From assembly GCF_003259175.1 (NCBI RefSeq), contig NZ_QGOK01000012.1:62001-126000 (forward strand): DNA of 64,000 nucleotides. Direction: 5' to 3'. The translations under genes were made by a program, and so were the position numbers. The notes below the pieces were generated by a model that was given only the letters and a program-made list of their open reading frames with translations, searched no databases and was not told the DNA's origin. Positions 16,930-27,671 of the stretch are shown in pieces; the stretch's first letter is position 1, and every line of letters starts with the position of its first letter. Source of the stretch: Marinomonas shanghaiensis. Lineage in GTDB: Bacteria; Pseudomonadota; Gammaproteobacteria; Pseudomonadales; Marinomonadaceae.

Positions 16930-18802
16930 CTTTGTTACCTTTTAAATAGTCGTATTCTGCTGGATAATCATCATACAAATACGCATCGAACAATTTTTTG
17001 GTCAAATCCGCTGGTTTCGAACTACTGCCACCGTTTTCAAAAATAGCAAAAACAGAGATTTTGGGTTTATCTGCCGGAGCAAACCCTATAAACAAAGCAT
17101 GGTCATGCAAACGCTTCTCTAGCGAATCCGCGTCATATTCTTGATCCTCTTGAAGACTGAATACTTGCCCAGTCCCCGTTTTACCCGCGATTTCATAGGG
17201 CGTGCCCTGCAACCGCCGTGCCGTACCTTGTGAGTCGGTGATGACTTTACGCATCGCTTCAACCATTCGCTCCCAATTACGCTGATCCTTAAGAACAATA
17301 TCATGCTCTTCGCCAAGCCCTTCTTCAAACTCAGCAGGCTTATCACCTATGGTCGCCGCCATCCTAGGATAAAAGTAATGGCCTCGACTTGCTAATGCGG
17401 ACGTCGCCGAAGCAATTTGGATGGGTGTGGCCACCATGAAGCCTTGACCAATGCCAACGTTAACGGAGTCTCCCGGATACCAAGGCTCTTTGTATTTTGC
17501 CTTTTTCCACTCATTTGATGGCAATAAACCAATGCTATCACCATTTAAATCAAGCAAGGTACTGCGCCCAAAACCAAAACGTGACAAAAAATTATGAATG
17601 GGGGTAATACCCATCTTATTGGCTAACTGATAATAATAAGTATCGACCGATTCAATAATAGAACGCTCTAAATCAATCCATCCATGTCCTGTACGCTTCC
17701 AGTCACGATAGCGACGACCATCTGGATTAATTTGATAATACCCTCTCGCAAAATACCGTTCTGTCCAATTGGCAAAACCATATTCTAATCCGGCCAGCCC
17801 CATAAAAGGCTTAATGGTTGACGCAGGCGGATACCCCCCCCGCAAAGCACGATTAAAAAGCGGTAATTTAGTAGACTTACGAAGTGCGGAGTAATCATCA
17901 TAAGAAATGCCCCGAACAAATAAATTCGGATCAAACCCAGGCTTAGAAACAAGAGCAAGAATCCCGCCTGTTTCAGGATCTATGGCCACAACAGAACCAG
18001 TATAGTCACCTAAAAGATCATAAGCGTACTGCTGAAGCCTAGCATCTAAATACAAATGCAAATCTTTACCCGGGGTAGGATTTTGTCGCTCCAGTTCGGA
18101 CATAATGCGACCACGAGCATTCACTTCCACCTTACTAAGACCGGCTTCACCAAAAAGCGTTTTTTCGTAAAAGCCTTCTATGCCCGTCTTACCTATGAAC
18201 AAAGCACCTTGATAAGCCAACCTATCAACTCGCTCCAAATCATCGGTTGTGATTCGTCCAACATAACCAATAGCGTGAGCAAAAGCTTCACCATAGGGGT
18301 AATAGCGCGTCAATTGGGCTTCTACCTGAACACCATCAAGCCTATAGAGATCAACCGACACTTTCGCCCATTCTTCATCGGTTAATTGTGACTTTAAAGT
18401 AAGAGATTGATAAGGCCGACGGTACTCTTTTAGGCGACTCTCAAAATCTTCCCACTCGCTATCGCTGATAGCGACTATCCCCGAAAGCATTTGCTTTAAT
18501 TTAGAAAAGTCTTCAACCCGTTCAGGAATCACAGTCAAGCTGTGTATCGGCCTATTATCAGCGAGTACCAAGCCATTACGATCGTAAATCAGACCTCTAG
18601 GGGGTGGCTCGGTAACCAACATAACACGGTTATCATCCGCCTTGGTTTGGTAGAGTTCATGTTGTACCACTTGCAGATAAAACAATCGCGCCATCAGCAC
18701 AAGCGCCATTAACAGAACAAAAATAGCGGACGCAATAACACGACCTTGTGTCAGTCGCTGCTCTTGACGATAATTTCGGAAGTTTTGATGTCGACGGCTC
18801 AC
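16919..18802 (-). CDS. mrdA: Penicillin-binding protein 2, elongation transpeptidase
   Basis: A 627-residue class B penicillin-binding protein, the transpeptidase partner of RodA. One membrane helix (about residues 21-43) is followed by a pedestal domain with PPPRGLIYDRNG and by the transpeptidase domain. Active-site motifs are S328-x-x-K331 (STIK), S385-V-D, and K541-T542-G543. Length fits E. coli PBP2 (633). It is 10 bases downstream of rlmH and overlaps rodA. Confidence 0.97.
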   Translation of the reverse strand: MSRRHQNFRNYRQEQRLTQGRVIASAIFVLLMALVLMARLFYLQVVQHELYQTKADDNRVMLVTEPPPRGLIYDRNGLVLADNRPIHSLTVIPERVEDFSKLKQMLSGIVAISDSEWEDFESRLKEYRRPYQSLTLKSQLTDEEWAKVSVDLYRLDGVQVEAQLTRYYPYGEAFAHAIGYVGRITTDDLERVDRLAYQGALFIGKTGIEGFYEKTLFGEAGLSKVEVNARGRIMSELERQNPTPGKDLHLYLDARLQQYAYDLLGDYTGSVVAIDPETGGILALVSKPGFDPNLFVRGISYDDYSALRKSTKLPLFNRALRGGYPPASTIKPFMGLAGLEYGFANWTERYFARGYYQINPDGRRYRDWKRTGHGWIDLERSIIESVDTYYYQLANKMGITPIHNFLSRFGFGRSTLLDLNGDSIGLLPSNEWKKAKYKEPWYPGDSVNVGIGQGFMVATPIQIASATSALASRGHYFYPRMAATIGDKPAEFEEGLGEEHDIVLKDQRNWERMVEAMRKVITDSQGTARRLQGTPYEIAGKTGTGQVFSLQEDQEYDADSLEKRLHDHALFIGFAPADKPKISVFAIFENGGSSSKPADLTKKLFDAYLYDDYPAEYDYLKGNKDEG

Positions 18803-18812
18803 CAGGTTTACC

Positions 18813-19280
18813 TTATCTGTGATACGGATGGTTATTCATGAGCGTCCAAGCACGGTAAATTTGTTCTGCCAGAATCACTCTCACCATAGGATGCGGCAAT
18901 GTCAAACGGGATAAAGACCAAACTTGGTCCGCACGAGCCGTACATCTAGGATCGAGACCATCAGGTCCACCCACGAGCAAACTCACGTTATGACCATCCA
19001 TCCGCCACTGTTCAGTCTGATCTGCCAGCTGATCGGTGGACCATTCCTTTCCAAGCACTTCCATGGCGATGACTTTGTCTCCAGAAGGTATAGCCTCTAG
19101 CATGCTATCTCCTTCTTTGCGAATGGCTTTTGGTATATCCGTATTTTTCCCACGTGGTGACATAGGAATTTCAACAAGTTCTAAGGAAAAATCCTTTGGC
19201 AAGCGCTTAGCGTACTCATCGTACCCCTCAGTCACCCACTTCGGCATTTTACTACCAACAGCAATCAAACGAACGCGCAT
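18813..19280 (-). CDS. rlmH: 23S rRNA pseudouridine(1915)-N3-methyltransferase
   Basis: A 155-residue SPOUT methyltransferase modifying pseudouridine 1915 in helix 69 of 23S rRNA on the assembled 70S ribosome. The start at 19280 (MRVRLIAVGSKMP) is chosen because it gives the family length exactly; a longer reading from 19352 would run into rsfS. The trefoil-knot SAM site is visible as LLVGGPDGL and the C-terminal HPMVRVILAEQIYRAW with the conserved NNHPYHR tail. It lies between rsfS and mrdA, as in E. coli and Pseudomonas. Confidence 0.96.
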   Translation of the reverse strand: MRVRLIAVGSKMPKWVTEGYDEYAKRLPKDFSLELVEIPMSPRGKNTDIPKAIRKEGDSMLEAIPSGDKVIAMEVLGKEWSTDQLADQTEQWRMDGHNVSLLVGGPDGLDPRCTARADQVWSLSRLTLPHPMVRVILAEQIYRAWTLMNNHPYHR

Positions 19281-19290
19281 TAAAGGAGCC

Positions 19291-19644
19291 TTACATTTTT
19301 TCTGGCTTAATATCCCACAACTTCTCGAGATCGTAAAATGCTCGAGCTTCATCAGTCATCACATGCACAACGACATCATGTAGATCGACTAAAACCCAAT
19401 CACTGCCCATACCACGACCTTCAGAACCTAATGGTTGAAGACCCTGTGTTTTCAAATGTTCAAATACGTTTTGACCCAAAGCATTCACATGACGTTTTGA
19501 TGTACCCGTACAAATCACCATGTAATCCATCATATCCGTATGATTACTTACGTTTAATACGGTGATTTTATCACCTTTCACATCTTCCAATGCTTCAACA
19601 GCAAAAGCCAAAATTTGATCTGCCGTTAAGTTAAGCTGACTCAT
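19291..19644 (-). CDS. rsfS: Ribosomal silencing factor RsfS
   Basis: A 117-residue protein of the Iojap/YbeB family that binds uL14 and blocks joining of ribosomal subunits when nutrients fall. Conserved blocks are DYMVICTGTSKRHV, GSDWVLVDLHDVVVHVM and the closing FYDLEKLW. It is 10 bases ahead of rlmH and 14 bases behind nadD. Confidence 0.96.
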   Translation of the reverse strand: MSQLNLTADQILAFAVEALEDVKGDKITVLNVSNHTDMMDYMVICTGTSKRHVNALGQNVFEHLKTQGLQPLGSEGRGMGSDWVLVDLHDVVVHVMTDEARAFYDLEKLWDIKPEKM

Positions 19645-19658
19645 ATAATTACGTTACC

Positions 19659-20342
19659 CTATCGATATAATTGATGTCGTTCTATGTATTTTTGGACTGG
19701 CTCTGGCAAAAGGTAAGCAATTGACTCGTTATTACGAGCAAGCGCTCTGATCATGCTAGAGGATATCCCCAAAGGAGTGAGAGTCTCAAACCAGACCCGC
19801 CCTGAGGGCGCGCATTGTAACTCATGCGAGGAGGCGGCACGATAGTTTTCGCAAAAACCGCTTAATTCAGAGATTAAATCGGGCTCCCAGCCAGGTCGAG
19901 AGACAACCAGTAGGTGAGCATACTGAATTATCTCTCGCCAATTATGCCAGGTTGGAAGCGATAAGAAGCTATCCATCCCCAACACCATAATCAGCGGTTC
20001 ATCTGGACCAATTTCAGATCGTAAATCTCGCAGTGTATCAATACTATAACTTGGACCTTCCCTATCAATCTCACGCGCATCGACACTCAAGCGCGCATCA
20101 CTCGATATTGCCAGTCTGGCCATTTCTAGCCGCTGCTCAGGCAAAACACTTGGGCGATCTTTATGAACCGGCTGAAAACAGGGTATCAACTTCATAGCCG
20201 AGTAATGGTAACGATCTAAAATCTCAACCGCGGTTCTTAAGTGGCCATTATGAACAGGATCAAATGTCCCGCCCATAATCGCTAGGCCCGACTTTATTAC
20301 CACACGCTTTGTACTATTAATTGTCACGGGTATGACCATCAC
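19659..20342 (-). CDS. nadD: Nicotinate-nucleotide adenylyltransferase
   Basis: A 227-residue (at most) adenylyltransferase converting nicotinate mononucleotide to deamido-NAD in NAD synthesis. The nucleotidyltransferase signature [11 protein letters not shown] appears near residue 24-34, and SxxxR-like [10 protein letters not shown] near the C terminus. The start is uncertain: GTG at 20342, ATG at 20339, or GTG codons closer to the conserved core. With the first two choices the gene overlaps the end of proA by more than 20 bases. proA-nadD-rsfS-rlmH is the Pseudomonas order; E. coli has holA before nadD. Confidence 0.94.
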   Translation of the reverse strand: MMVIPVTINSTKRVVIKSGLAIMGGTFDPVHNGHLRTAVEILDRYHYSAMKLIPCFQPVHKDRPSVLPEQRLEMARLAISSDARLSVDAREIDREGPSYSIDTLRDLRSEIGPDEPLIMVLGMDSFLSLPTWHNWREIIQYAHLLVVSRPGWEPDLISELSGFCENYRAASSHELQCAPSGRVWFETLTPLGISSSMIRALARNNESIAYLLPEPVQKYIERHQLYR

Positions 20343-21576
20343 CCAACACTATGTACTTTTGGCTGGTCAATCCCAACAATCCGACCGGGCCACGAGCATG
20401 AATTTTGTCGGTAGAAATACCAATTTCTGCCCCAAAACCATATTCAAAGCCATCAGCAAAAGACGTCGAAGCATTCACCATCACCGATGATGAGTCCACC
20501 TCAGTCATAAACGCCCGTGTTTTTGAATAGTTCTGCGACACAATCGCATCGGTGTGATGGGATCCATACTTATTAATGTGCGCAATCGCTTCATCCATAT
20601 TAGATACTATCTTAATAGACAATTTAGGCGCTAAATATTCCGTATACCAATCTTCCTCTGTCGCGGCCTCAATAGATGCATCGATAGCACGAGTCTGATC
20701 ACATCCCACCAAAGACACACCCTTTTCTTGCAAAGCCGACACCAATTTTGGCAAGATTTTTTCAGCGACTGCACAATGTACCAATAAAGACTCCATAGCA
20801 TTACAGACACCGTAACGACGCGTTTTGGCATTCATCGCAATAGCAAAAGCTTTGTCCAAATCCGCTTCATCATCGATGTATACATGACAATTTCCATCTA
20901 AATGCTTTATCACAGGAACACGGGCATCTTTACTGATACGTTCAATTAAACTCTTGCCACCACGCGGAACGATCACATCAACAAACTCCGGCATTGAAAT
21001 TAGCATCCCAACCGCATCTCTGTCTGTCGTATTAAGAACTTGAACCGCATGCTCAGGCAGCCCAGCCGCGACAACACCGGCCGTTACCGCTTCAGCTATG
21101 GCTTGGTTGGAATAAAACGCCTCAGACCCACCGCGTAAAATAGTCGCATTACCCGATTTTAGACACAAACTTGCCGCATCAATCGTCACATTTGGTCGGG
21201 ACTCATAGATAATGCCAATCACGCCTAAAGGAACACGCATTTGCCCTCGTTGAATTCCAGATGGCAAATACACCATATCAGAAATTTCACCTATCGGATC
21301 AGGCAAAGCAGCTACCTGCCTCAAACCTTCGATCATGCCATCAATACGCTTGTTATCTAACAGCAATCTATCCAACAATGCAGAATCAAGCCCTTTGGCA
21401 CGGCCATTTTCCATATCTTTAGCGTTCTCAGATATCAATCGAGGTCGAGCATTTTCCAAAGCCTCAGCCATAGCAAATAATGCCATGTTTTTTTGCTGGG
21501 TGGACGCTTTAGCAAGCAGACGAGAAGCCGCCCTAGCTTGCTGACCAATTCGACTCATATAGGATTCTAAAGACAT
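20317..21576 (-). CDS. proA: Gamma-glutamyl phosphate reductase
   Basis: A 419-residue aldehyde-dehydrogenase-fold enzyme that reduces gamma-glutamyl phosphate to glutamate semialdehyde in proline synthesis. The cysteine nucleophile lies in [11 protein letters not shown], and [12 protein letters not shown] and DGNCHVY are family blocks. A GTG at 21582 is in frame, but the ATG at 21576 has AGAGAG at better distance and is preferred. proB is not adjacent. It opens the long minus-strand run that ends with the lipA terminator. Confidence 0.96.
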   Translation of the reverse strand: MSLESYMSRIGQQARAASRLLAKASTQQKNMALFAMAEALENARPRLISENAKDMENGRAKGLDSALLDRLLLDNKRIDGMIEGLRQVAALPDPIGEISDMVYLPSGIQRGQMRVPLGVIGIIYESRPNVTIDAASLCLKSGNATILRGGSEAFYSNQAIAEAVTAGVVAAGLPEHAVQVLNTTDRDAVGMLISMPEFVDVIVPRGGKSLIERISKDARVPVIKHLDGNCHVYIDDEADLDKAFAIAMNAKTRRYGVCNAMESLLVHCAVAEKILPKLVSALQEKGVSLVGCDQTRAIDASIEAATEEDWYTEYLAPKLSIKIVSNMDEAIAHINKYGSHHTDAIVSQNYSKTRAFMTEVDSSSVMVNASTSFADGFEYGFGAEIGISTDKIHARGPVGLLGLTSQKYIVLGDGHTRDN

Positions 21577-21711
21577 TTTCACTCTCTGATAAAAGTTAAA
21601 AAGAACAGAACAACGAATCGCTAAATTAAGTCGCGACCCGTTTCATCTAAGCAGTATACTATCACATTATTTTTATTCATTTAGCGCAGATTTACACGAA
21701 AGGATCGTTCA

Positions 21712-22431
21712 TTGTCATCCCTTAATTCTTTTAACCTAACCACCATTGGCGTAATACATTCTTGCTACAAGGAAAAGTTCGGCATTCCACGCCAACCGGG
21801 GCTTGTCACGGAAGCAACGGCACGCTTAGAGCTTATCCCACCCTACAACCGATTGGACGCCTTAGAAGGGCTCGATGGCTTTTCACACATCTGGATCCAA
21901 TTTATTTTCCACGCTTGCATGTCGGAAAACTGGAAAGCCAAAATACGACCTCCACGTCTAGGTGGAAAGATCAAAATGGGCGTCTTTGCCACACGAGCTA
22001 CCCATAGACCCAACCCGATTGGACTCTCTGTCGTCAAAATTGGACGAATCTACCAAGAAGATAAAAAAACCTTTATCGATCTGCATGGAGCGGATTTGTT
22101 GGATGGCACTCCCGTTCTGGATATAAAACCCTATCTACCTTATGCAGACAGTATCGCCGACGCAAAAGGAGGCTTTGCCCCAACACCAGCGCAAACATTG
22201 AAAAAAACAGTCATTTTTTCCGAACTAGCAAAAAATCAATGTGCGCAGTACCAAAACTTGCACAATAAAGAAATAACCACTTTAATAAAACAGATTATTG
22301 AACAAGACCCAAGACCATCGTACCTATCAGAACAGTTAGACAGAGAGCATGGTATTAAGATTTGGGACCTCAACGTGAAGTGGTGTGCAAGAATCGATCA
22401 CTTTGAAATACTTCGAATAGAGCCAACTTAA
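21712..22431 (+). CDS. trmO: tRNA (adenine(37)-N6)-methyltransferase TrmO
   Basis: A 239-residue TsaA/YaeB-family methyltransferase, which in E. coli methylates the N6 of t6A37 in threonine tRNAs. Visible blocks are TTIGVIHSCYKEKFGIPRQ, HIWIQFIFH, GVFATRATHRPNPIGLS and the DLLDGTPVLDIKPYLPY motif, together with a C-terminal extension shared by YaeB. Translation begins with TTG, supported by AAGGA about 8 nt upstream and by no nearer ATG. It diverges from proA and is followed after 11 bases by a small unknown gene on the same strand. Confidence 0.94.
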   Translation: MSSLNSFNLTTIGVIHSCYKEKFGIPRQPGLVTEATARLELIPPYNRLDALEGLDGFSHIWIQFIFHACMSENWKAKIRPPRLGGKIKMGVFATRATHRPNPIGLSVVKIGRIYQEDKKTFIDLHGADLLDGTPVLDIKPYLPYADSIADAKGGFAPTPAQTLKKTVIFSELAKNQCAQYQNLHNKEITTLIKQIIEQDPRPSYLSEQLDREHGIKIWDLNVKWCARIDHFEILRIEPT

Positions 22432-22442
22432 GAGACTAAGAA

Positions 22443-22691
22443 ATGAATAAAAAACAGTTCTTAAACACTTATAAAAAAATCGATGCTCTTGAAAAAGAAA
22501 AACCAATAACGGATGAAAAGCCATCACTTTATCGCTCTGAGCACGATGAACGCCTTATAAAAGACTTTCATTATGCAAAATTCCAAAAAAACCTTCATAA
22601 CACTCAGCAAAGCCAAGCACTAAAAGCTTTATTAGAAAAAGACAGCTGGACAGAAGAAGACACTAAAACACTGCTAAACTCTTTGCGCTAA
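22443..22691 (+). CDS. Small charged protein of unknown function
   Basis: I do not recognise this 82-residue protein. It is rich in Lys, Glu and Asp, lacks a signal peptide or membrane segment, and looks largely helical, with a KKIDALEKEKP stretch near the start and a LLEKDSWTEEDTKTLLNSL end that could be a short helical repeat. The ATG comes 11 bases after the trmO stop, so it is most likely cotranslated with trmO. A bidirectional terminator follows 97 bases on. Coding is supported by position, frame length and the shared terminator, not by homology. Confidence 0.65.
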   Translation: MNKKQFLNTYKKIDALEKEKPITDEKPSLYRSEHDERLIKDFHYAKFQKNLHNTQQSQALKALLEKDSWTEEDTKTLLNSLR

Positions 22692-22788
22692 AGAAACATA
22701 CACCAGGTCTATACCCATGGTTATCCACATGTTATGTGTATAGTTTTCTTGTCAATAAATTCGATAAAAAACGATAAAAAATTCAAAA

Positions 22789-22814
22789 AAAAAGCGGACC
22801 CAAGTCCGCTTTTT
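22789..22814. terminator. Bidirectional terminator between the trmO operon and rpsA
   Basis: AAAAAGCGGAC and GTCCGCTTTTT pair perfectly around CCAA, with A/T runs at both ends, so it can stop transcription from both convergent units. No ihfB follows rpsA before this site. Confidence 0.9.
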
Positions 22815-22835
22815 ATCACAACCCAAAATCAAATC

Positions 22836-24518
22836 TTAGTTTTGATTTTCTAGTTGCGCTTTGATCAAATCACCAATGGTAGTAGGACCATTTGATTCAG
22901 CTTGTTGTTTCTCAGAATGAGATTTCAACGCAGCCTTCTCTTCAGTCGCATCTTTCTGCTTGATAGATAGGGTAATAGTACGAGCTTTACGATCAACATT
23001 GATGATCGCTGCTTCTACTTTGTCGCCTTCTTTCAATGCAGTCGTTGCATCTTCGATACGCTCACGGCTGATTTCAGACACTTTCAACGTAGCTTCTACG
23101 CCTTCAGCAAGAACAACAACCGCACCTTTCGCATCTACTGAAGAAACAGTACCGTTTACGATAGTGCCTTTGTCATTTTCAGCAACGAAAGCAAGGAATG
23201 GGTCTTCTTCAAGTTGTTTAACACCCAAAGAAATACGCTCACGCTCAGCATCGATAGACAATACAACAGTTTCTAGCATATCGCCTTTCTTGTATTGACG
23301 TACGGCTTCTTCACCCGTTTCGTCCCAAGATAGGTCAGATAGGTGAACAAGACCATCAATACCACCGTCAAGACCAATGAACACACCAAAGTCAGTGATA
23401 GACTTGATTGCGCCAGAGATTTTGTCGCCTTTGTTGAAAGACGTCGCGAATTCTTCCCATGGGTTCATTGTGCACTGCTTGATACCCAAAGAAATACGAC
23501 GACGCTCTTCGTCAATATCAAGAACCATAACTTCAACTTCATCACCAATCTGAACAACTTTAGATGGGTGAATGTTTTTGTTAGTCCAATCCATTTCAGA
23601 AACGTGTACTAGACCTTCTACGCCTTCTTCAAGTTCAGCGAAGCAACCGTAATCAGTCAAGTTAGTTACTTTAGCAGTAACTTTAGTGTTTTCTGGGTAA
23701 CGAGCTTTGATAGCAACCCATGGATCTTCACCCAACTGTTTAAGGCCTAAAGACACACGGTTACGCTCGCGGTCGAATTTAAGAACTTTAACATCGATCT
23801 CATCGCCAACAGCAATGATTTCGCTTGGGTGCTTAATGCGTTTCCAAGCCATGTCAGTGATGTGTAGAAGACCATCAACACCACCAAGATCAACGAACGC
23901 ACCGTAGTCAGTAAGGTTCTTAACGATACCTTTAACTTCTTGACCTTCTTCAAGAGAAGCAAGTAGTGTTTCACGCTCAGCGCTGTTAGTCGCTTCCATA
24001 ACGGCACGACGAGATACAACAACGTTGTTACGTTTTTGATCAAGCTTGATAAGTTTGAACTCTAGATCCACACCTTCCAAATGAGATGTGTCGCGGATTG
24101 GGCGAACATCTACCAAAGAACCAGGCAAGAAAGCACGGATATTAGCGATATCAACTGTGAAGCCACCTTTGACTTTACCATTGATAACACCGTGAACAAT
24201 GGCGTTTTCTTCGTAAGCTTTTTCTAGAACAGACCAAGTTTCTGCACGTTTAGCTTTTTCGCGAGACAATTTAGTCTCACCGAAACCATCTTCAACAGCA
24301 TCAAGCGCAACTTTAACTTCGTCACCGATTTTTAAGTTGAACTCACCACTTTCCGTTAGGAACTGAGAACGAGGAATTACGCCTTCAGATTTAAGACCTG
24401 CATGAACAGTTACCCACTCACTGTCAATATCAACAATGATACCAGTAACAATTGAGCCTGGCGCCATTTCGACGGTTAATAGGCTTTCTTCAAACAGTTC
24501 TGCGAAGCTTTGAGTCAT
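22836..24518 (-). CDS. rpsA: 30S ribosomal protein S1
   Basis: A 560-residue RNA-binding ribosomal protein needed to load structured mRNAs on the 30S subunit. Six S1 (OB-fold) repeats run along the chain; the third and following repeats are recognised by [45 protein letters not shown] and [23 protein letters not shown]. Length equals E. coli S1 (557). It lies downstream of cmk, as in most gammaproteobacteria, with a 180-base leader that carries hairpins. Shine-Dalgarno AGGAAA is modest, in line with autoregulated S1 initiation sites. Confidence 0.98.
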   Translation of the reverse strand: MTQSFAELFEESLLTVEMAPGSIVTGIIVDIDSEWVTVHAGLKSEGVIPRSQFLTESGEFNLKIGDEVKVALDAVEDGFGETKLSREKAKRAETWSVLEKAYEENAIVHGVINGKVKGGFTVDIANIRAFLPGSLVDVRPIRDTSHLEGVDLEFKLIKLDQKRNNVVVSRRAVMEATNSAERETLLASLEEGQEVKGIVKNLTDYGAFVDLGGVDGLLHITDMAWKRIKHPSEIIAVGDEIDVKVLKFDRERNRVSLGLKQLGEDPWVAIKARYPENTKVTAKVTNLTDYGCFAELEEGVEGLVHVSEMDWTNKNIHPSKVVQIGDEVEVMVLDIDEERRRISLGIKQCTMNPWEEFATSFNKGDKISGAIKSITDFGVFIGLDGGIDGLVHLSDLSWDETGEEAVRQYKKGDMLETVVLSIDAERERISLGVKQLEEDPFLAFVAENDKGTIVNGTVSSVDAKGAVVVLAEGVEATLKVSEISRERIEDATTALKEGDKVEAAIINVDRKARTITLSIKQKDATEEKAALKSHSEKQQAESNGPTTIGDLIKAQLENQN

Positions 24519-24536
24519 TGTATTTCCTATATAGTC

Positions 24537-24630
24537 GGCCTATATAAATAACTAGGCCATATCCACATTGCCAGCGATGCGGGTCAGTTTTTTTGGATGA
24601 TGCGATAAAAGCTTGCTGGCACTTTTATCG
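24537..24630 (-). promoter_or_regulatory. Structured rpsA leader, possible S1 autoregulation site
   Basis: The minus-strand leader shows a hairpin GGCCTA/TAGGCC (24537-24558, 10-nt loop) just before the start site and a hairpin CGATAAAAG/CTTTTATCG (24603-24630). A longer pairing GCCAGC/GCTGGC could bridge the region between. In E. coli the rpsA leader folds into several hairpins used for efficient initiation and for repression by free S1; that this leader works alike is inference. Confidence 0.45.
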
Positions 24631-24698
24631 ACTTGAATAACATTTGAACTATTATAGCACATTCTAGATACAAAAAAGTAGACGCAAAAAACAACAGA

Positions 24699-25382
24699 TT
24701 ACACAAGACCTGCTTTCACAGCCTCTGCAAAAACGATCTCAACAACCTGCTCTATCGTCAACTCAGTACTGTCTATTACCAAAGCGCCTGCAGCAGGCAC
24801 AAGAGGAGCGATGGCCCTATTGGCATCTCGCTCATCTCGCTCTTTTATCGTTTTAACCAGTTCCGCGAGATTAACCTCCTCACCTTTTTGCTGCAATTGC
24901 TGCAAACGACGCTGTGCACGCTCTTCTGCGGAAGCCGTTAAAAATATTTTAATCTGGGCGGAAGGGAAAACCACTGTCCCCATGTCTCGACCATCAGCCA
25001 CCAAACCAGGCGTTTGTGAAAAAGCACGCTGACGTAATAACAACCCCTCTCGAACCTCAGGAATAGCCGCCAATTTTGACGCACAATTACCCACATCTTC
25101 GGTACGAATAGCTTGAGTAACCACTTCGCCCTCGAGAATAATTTCAACCTTACCCTCTTCTGACTGCTGAAACTGTATATCCAAATGCTCTGCCAGAACC
25201 TTGAGAGTATCAACATCATCAGACGACATACCATGATGAGATACAGCCAGCGCAAGCAATCGATATAAAGCACCGCTATCCAGTATATGCCATCCCAGCT
25301 TTTCTGCGATTAACTGACTTACAGTGCCTTTACCCGCACCACTTGGACCATCAATCGTAATAACTGGGCCTTGGTTGATCAT
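24699..25382 (-). CDS. cmk: Cytidylate kinase
   Basis: A 227-residue P-loop kinase phosphorylating CMP and dCMP. The ATP site GPSGAGKG is at residues 12-19, with the ILDSGALYR and [11 protein letters not shown] blocks of the family downstream. Length matches E. coli Cmk (227). It lies 19 bases after the tyrA-aroA fusion and leads to rpsA, the standard order. Confidence 0.97.
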   Translation of the reverse strand: MINQGPVITIDGPSGAGKGTVSQLIAEKLGWHILDSGALYRLLALAVSHHGMSSDDVDTLKVLAEHLDIQFQQSEEGKVEIILEGEVVTQAIRTEDVGNCASKLAAIPEVREGLLLRQRAFSQTPGLVADGRDMGTVVFPSAQIKIFLTASAEERAQRRLQQLQQKGEEVNLAELVKTIKERDERDANRAIAPLVPAAGALVIDSTELTIEQVVEIVFAEAVKAGLV

Positions 25383-25401
25383 AACTATTCCTCTTAAAAA
25401 A

Positions 25402-27648
25402 CTACTGCGTCACTGAACAATGAAAACCTAATTGCACAGAAACACTCTCCAACTCGTTAAATTCTTCTAATAATTTTTGGCAATCATTCACTTTCGTTAT
25501 GGACTGGCTGCGCGCACCCAACGCCAACATGGCAAGCGCTAATTTGTCATCGCCAGCGCAATCCAACTCACCACCCTGAGGCAACCCGCCTTTGATTCGT
25601 AAATCACCATTTTCGTACACGCAAGCAATTTTCATGTGCTCAAGCGCATCAATAAAGGCCAATACCCTGTCCTCGTGATAGTAGGGTAGAGAACCTATAC
25701 CCTGAATAACACTCTCACCTTTTGCATAGGCCGCCGCCACACACAGCAAAGGCAACTGCTCTCTGAAACGATAACTTTGCTCTGGCAATAAATGGAACGA
25801 CTGCAATTCAGCAAAACTCGCCTGCACTCGGCCGTCAAACAACCCAGAGCGGCCTTGCTGGGGCAGAGACACATCAGCACCGATCGAATTCAAAAAAGTC
25901 AACAAGGCAAAGGACACTGAATCCAAGCCAGCATTCTCAATCGTCAAATCCGAACCAGGCAAAAGACTTGACAGCAACACCCACCACGTCAATTCATATT
26001 CATCACCTGACAACGTTATGTCCGCCCCGACCAATGAAGCAGGAGACACCTTAAACCCTTCTGAATCATCCTGTATTGTCACACCAAAATGACGCAACAA
26101 CACCTCACAATGAGACAGTTCTTTTGACAATGTCGTAACACTACCTTCTGCTGGCGAATACAAGGTAGCCAAAAATGCCGACATGCGCAGACGCTCAGAG
26201 CCTGCTTTTAAATTCACAGACACATCTAAAGGAGTACCGGGCAGCAGATTAACAGGTAAACAATCCGCCATTTCAGATACAACACGACCACCCATTTGAC
26301 GCACTAAAGAAAATAAATCCGCCATCGACTGATTCAAAAGCTTACCTTCTGCAACAACAGACACAGGAAATGACTGTCCAGCCAGCACCGGCAATAATAA
26401 ATACAAGCTTTCTCTAGATTGATGGACATTAATGGGCGCAATCGGCGCCTTTAACCCTCTAATCCCTACACCATGAACCCGCAAGTGATCCACCGAAGCC
26501 TCTTCTATGACGACTCCCATATCTCGAAAAGCCTGCATAGTAATGCGCACATCGCCCGTCAAATCGATGTTCTTGATTTCACTCACGCCTTCTGACAGCG
26601 CGGCTATGGTAATGGCTTTATGTGACAAAGATTTGTCACCCAACAAAGAAACTTCGCCTTTAATGGCTGAAGCAGGCAACACAGAAACAGATACCGGACG
26701 AACCTCTTTTGTGGAGCCAATTGTACGCTGCTCTAGTAATCGAAGAAAATGATCTCGCGCAGACTTTGCTCGGGTAAACACACCGAACATACTGGCACCA
26801 TCACCCAGCTCAATAGCTGTACGCATGTCCGCTAATCGATCGGTAAAATGATCCAACGTTGCGAGTGTCGCGTCTTTATTCGCTAAAAAAACATCTCGCC
26901 ACATAACCGGGTCACTCGACGCGATTCGCGTAAAGTCACGAAAACCACCCGCTGCAAACTTAAAGATATCTTGGCTGCGTTCACCATTCGCAAGCGCATC
27001 AACCAAAGTATAAGCTAGCAAGTGAGGCAAATGACTAGAAGAGGCCAACACATGATCATGGTGATTAACATCCATACTCACCACGTCAGCACCCACCGCA
27101 CGCCAGAGGCGATGCAGGCGGTCAAGCAACACAGGACTGCTGTCTGCCAAAGGCGTTACGATTGCCATATGCTTTTCAAAAAGCTGAGAATTGGATGCCA
27201 AAACACCGCTTTTTTCTGCACCGGCAATTGGGTGACCAGGAATAAAGTTCGTCGGCACATAGCCAAAGACACGACGCACCGCCTCGACCACACTGCCTTT
27301 TGTCGAACCCACATCCGTGACTAGCGTCTGATCAGACAAAAAAGGCTTAAGATCCGTTAAAACAGACTCCATCGCCCTGACAGGCGTTGCAAGAACGATA
27401 ACATCCATCTTAGAGACAAACTCTGCTGAAAGCTCAGCTGGATGATCAATCACCCCGGTAGACACCCCTAAGGACAGCTCACCATCACGGCGATCAACCG
27501 CATACAAAGTCGCCAAACCACGCTCTTTCAACGCCTTTGCGAAGGAGCCACCTATCATGCCAAGACCAATGATCATGACATTGCCGAACTTCTTTTTTTC
27601 CTGAGACGCCATATCTATGGACGCCTGAAAATCACTTTCACCAATCAA
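25402..27648 (-). CDS. Prephenate dehydrogenase fused to a degenerate EPSP synthase-like domain
   Basis: A 748-residue fusion. Residues 20-310 form an intact TyrA-type dehydrogenase: the NAD site GLGMIGG (28-34), D112VGSTK and the catalytic histidine H139 (PGHPIAG). Residues 318-748 have the EPSP synthase (AroA) fold and length, with GDKSLSH at 337-343, but most active-site residues of E. coli AroA are changed: R27 to K344; the NAGTAMR loop reads NVHQSRES (407-414); S169/Q171 to M/A; K340-E341 to Y657-H658; H385-R386 to D701-K702; K411 to E728. The AroA half is therefore probably inactive. The same fusion is active in Pseudomonas. It sits between pheA and cmk without hisC. Because AroA is doubtful I give no single symbol. 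Confidence 0.92.
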   Translation of the reverse strand: MIGESDFQASIDMASQEKKKFGNVMIIGLGMIGGSFAKALKERGLATLYAVDRRDGELSLGVSTGVIDHPAELSAEFVSKMDVIVLATPVRAMESVLTDLKPFLSDQTLVTDVGSTKGSVVEAVRRVFGYVPTNFIPGHPIAGAEKSGVLASNSQLFEKHMAIVTPLADSSPVLLDRLHRLWRAVGADVVSMDVNHHDHVLASSSHLPHLLAYTLVDALANGERSQDIFKFAAGGFRDFTRIASSDPVMWRDVFLANKDATLATLDHFTDRLADMRTAIELGDGASMFGVFTRAKSARDHFLRLLEQRTIGSTKEVRPVSVSVLPASAIKGEVSLLGDKSLSHKAITIAALSEGVSEIKNIDLTGDVRITMQAFRDMGVVIEEASVDHLRVHGVGIRGLKAPIAPINVHQSRESLYLLLPVLAGQSFPVSVVAEGKLLNQSMADLFSLVRQMGGRVVSEMADCLPVNLLPGTPLDVSVNLKAGSERLRMSAFLATLYSPAEGSVTTLSKELSHCEVLLRHFGVTIQDDSEGFKVSPASLVGADITLSGDEYELTWWVLLSSLLPGSDLTIENAGLDSVSFALLTFLNSIGADVSLPQQGRSGLFDGRVQASFAELQSFHLLPEQSYRFREQLPLLCVAAAYAKGESVIQGIGSLPYYHEDRVLAFIDALEHMKIACVYENGDLRIKGGLPQGGELDCAGDDKLALAMLALGARSQSITKVNDCQKLLEEFNELESVSVQLGFHCSVTQ

Positions 27649-27671
27649 AGCATAACACTCTCAAGTAATTG

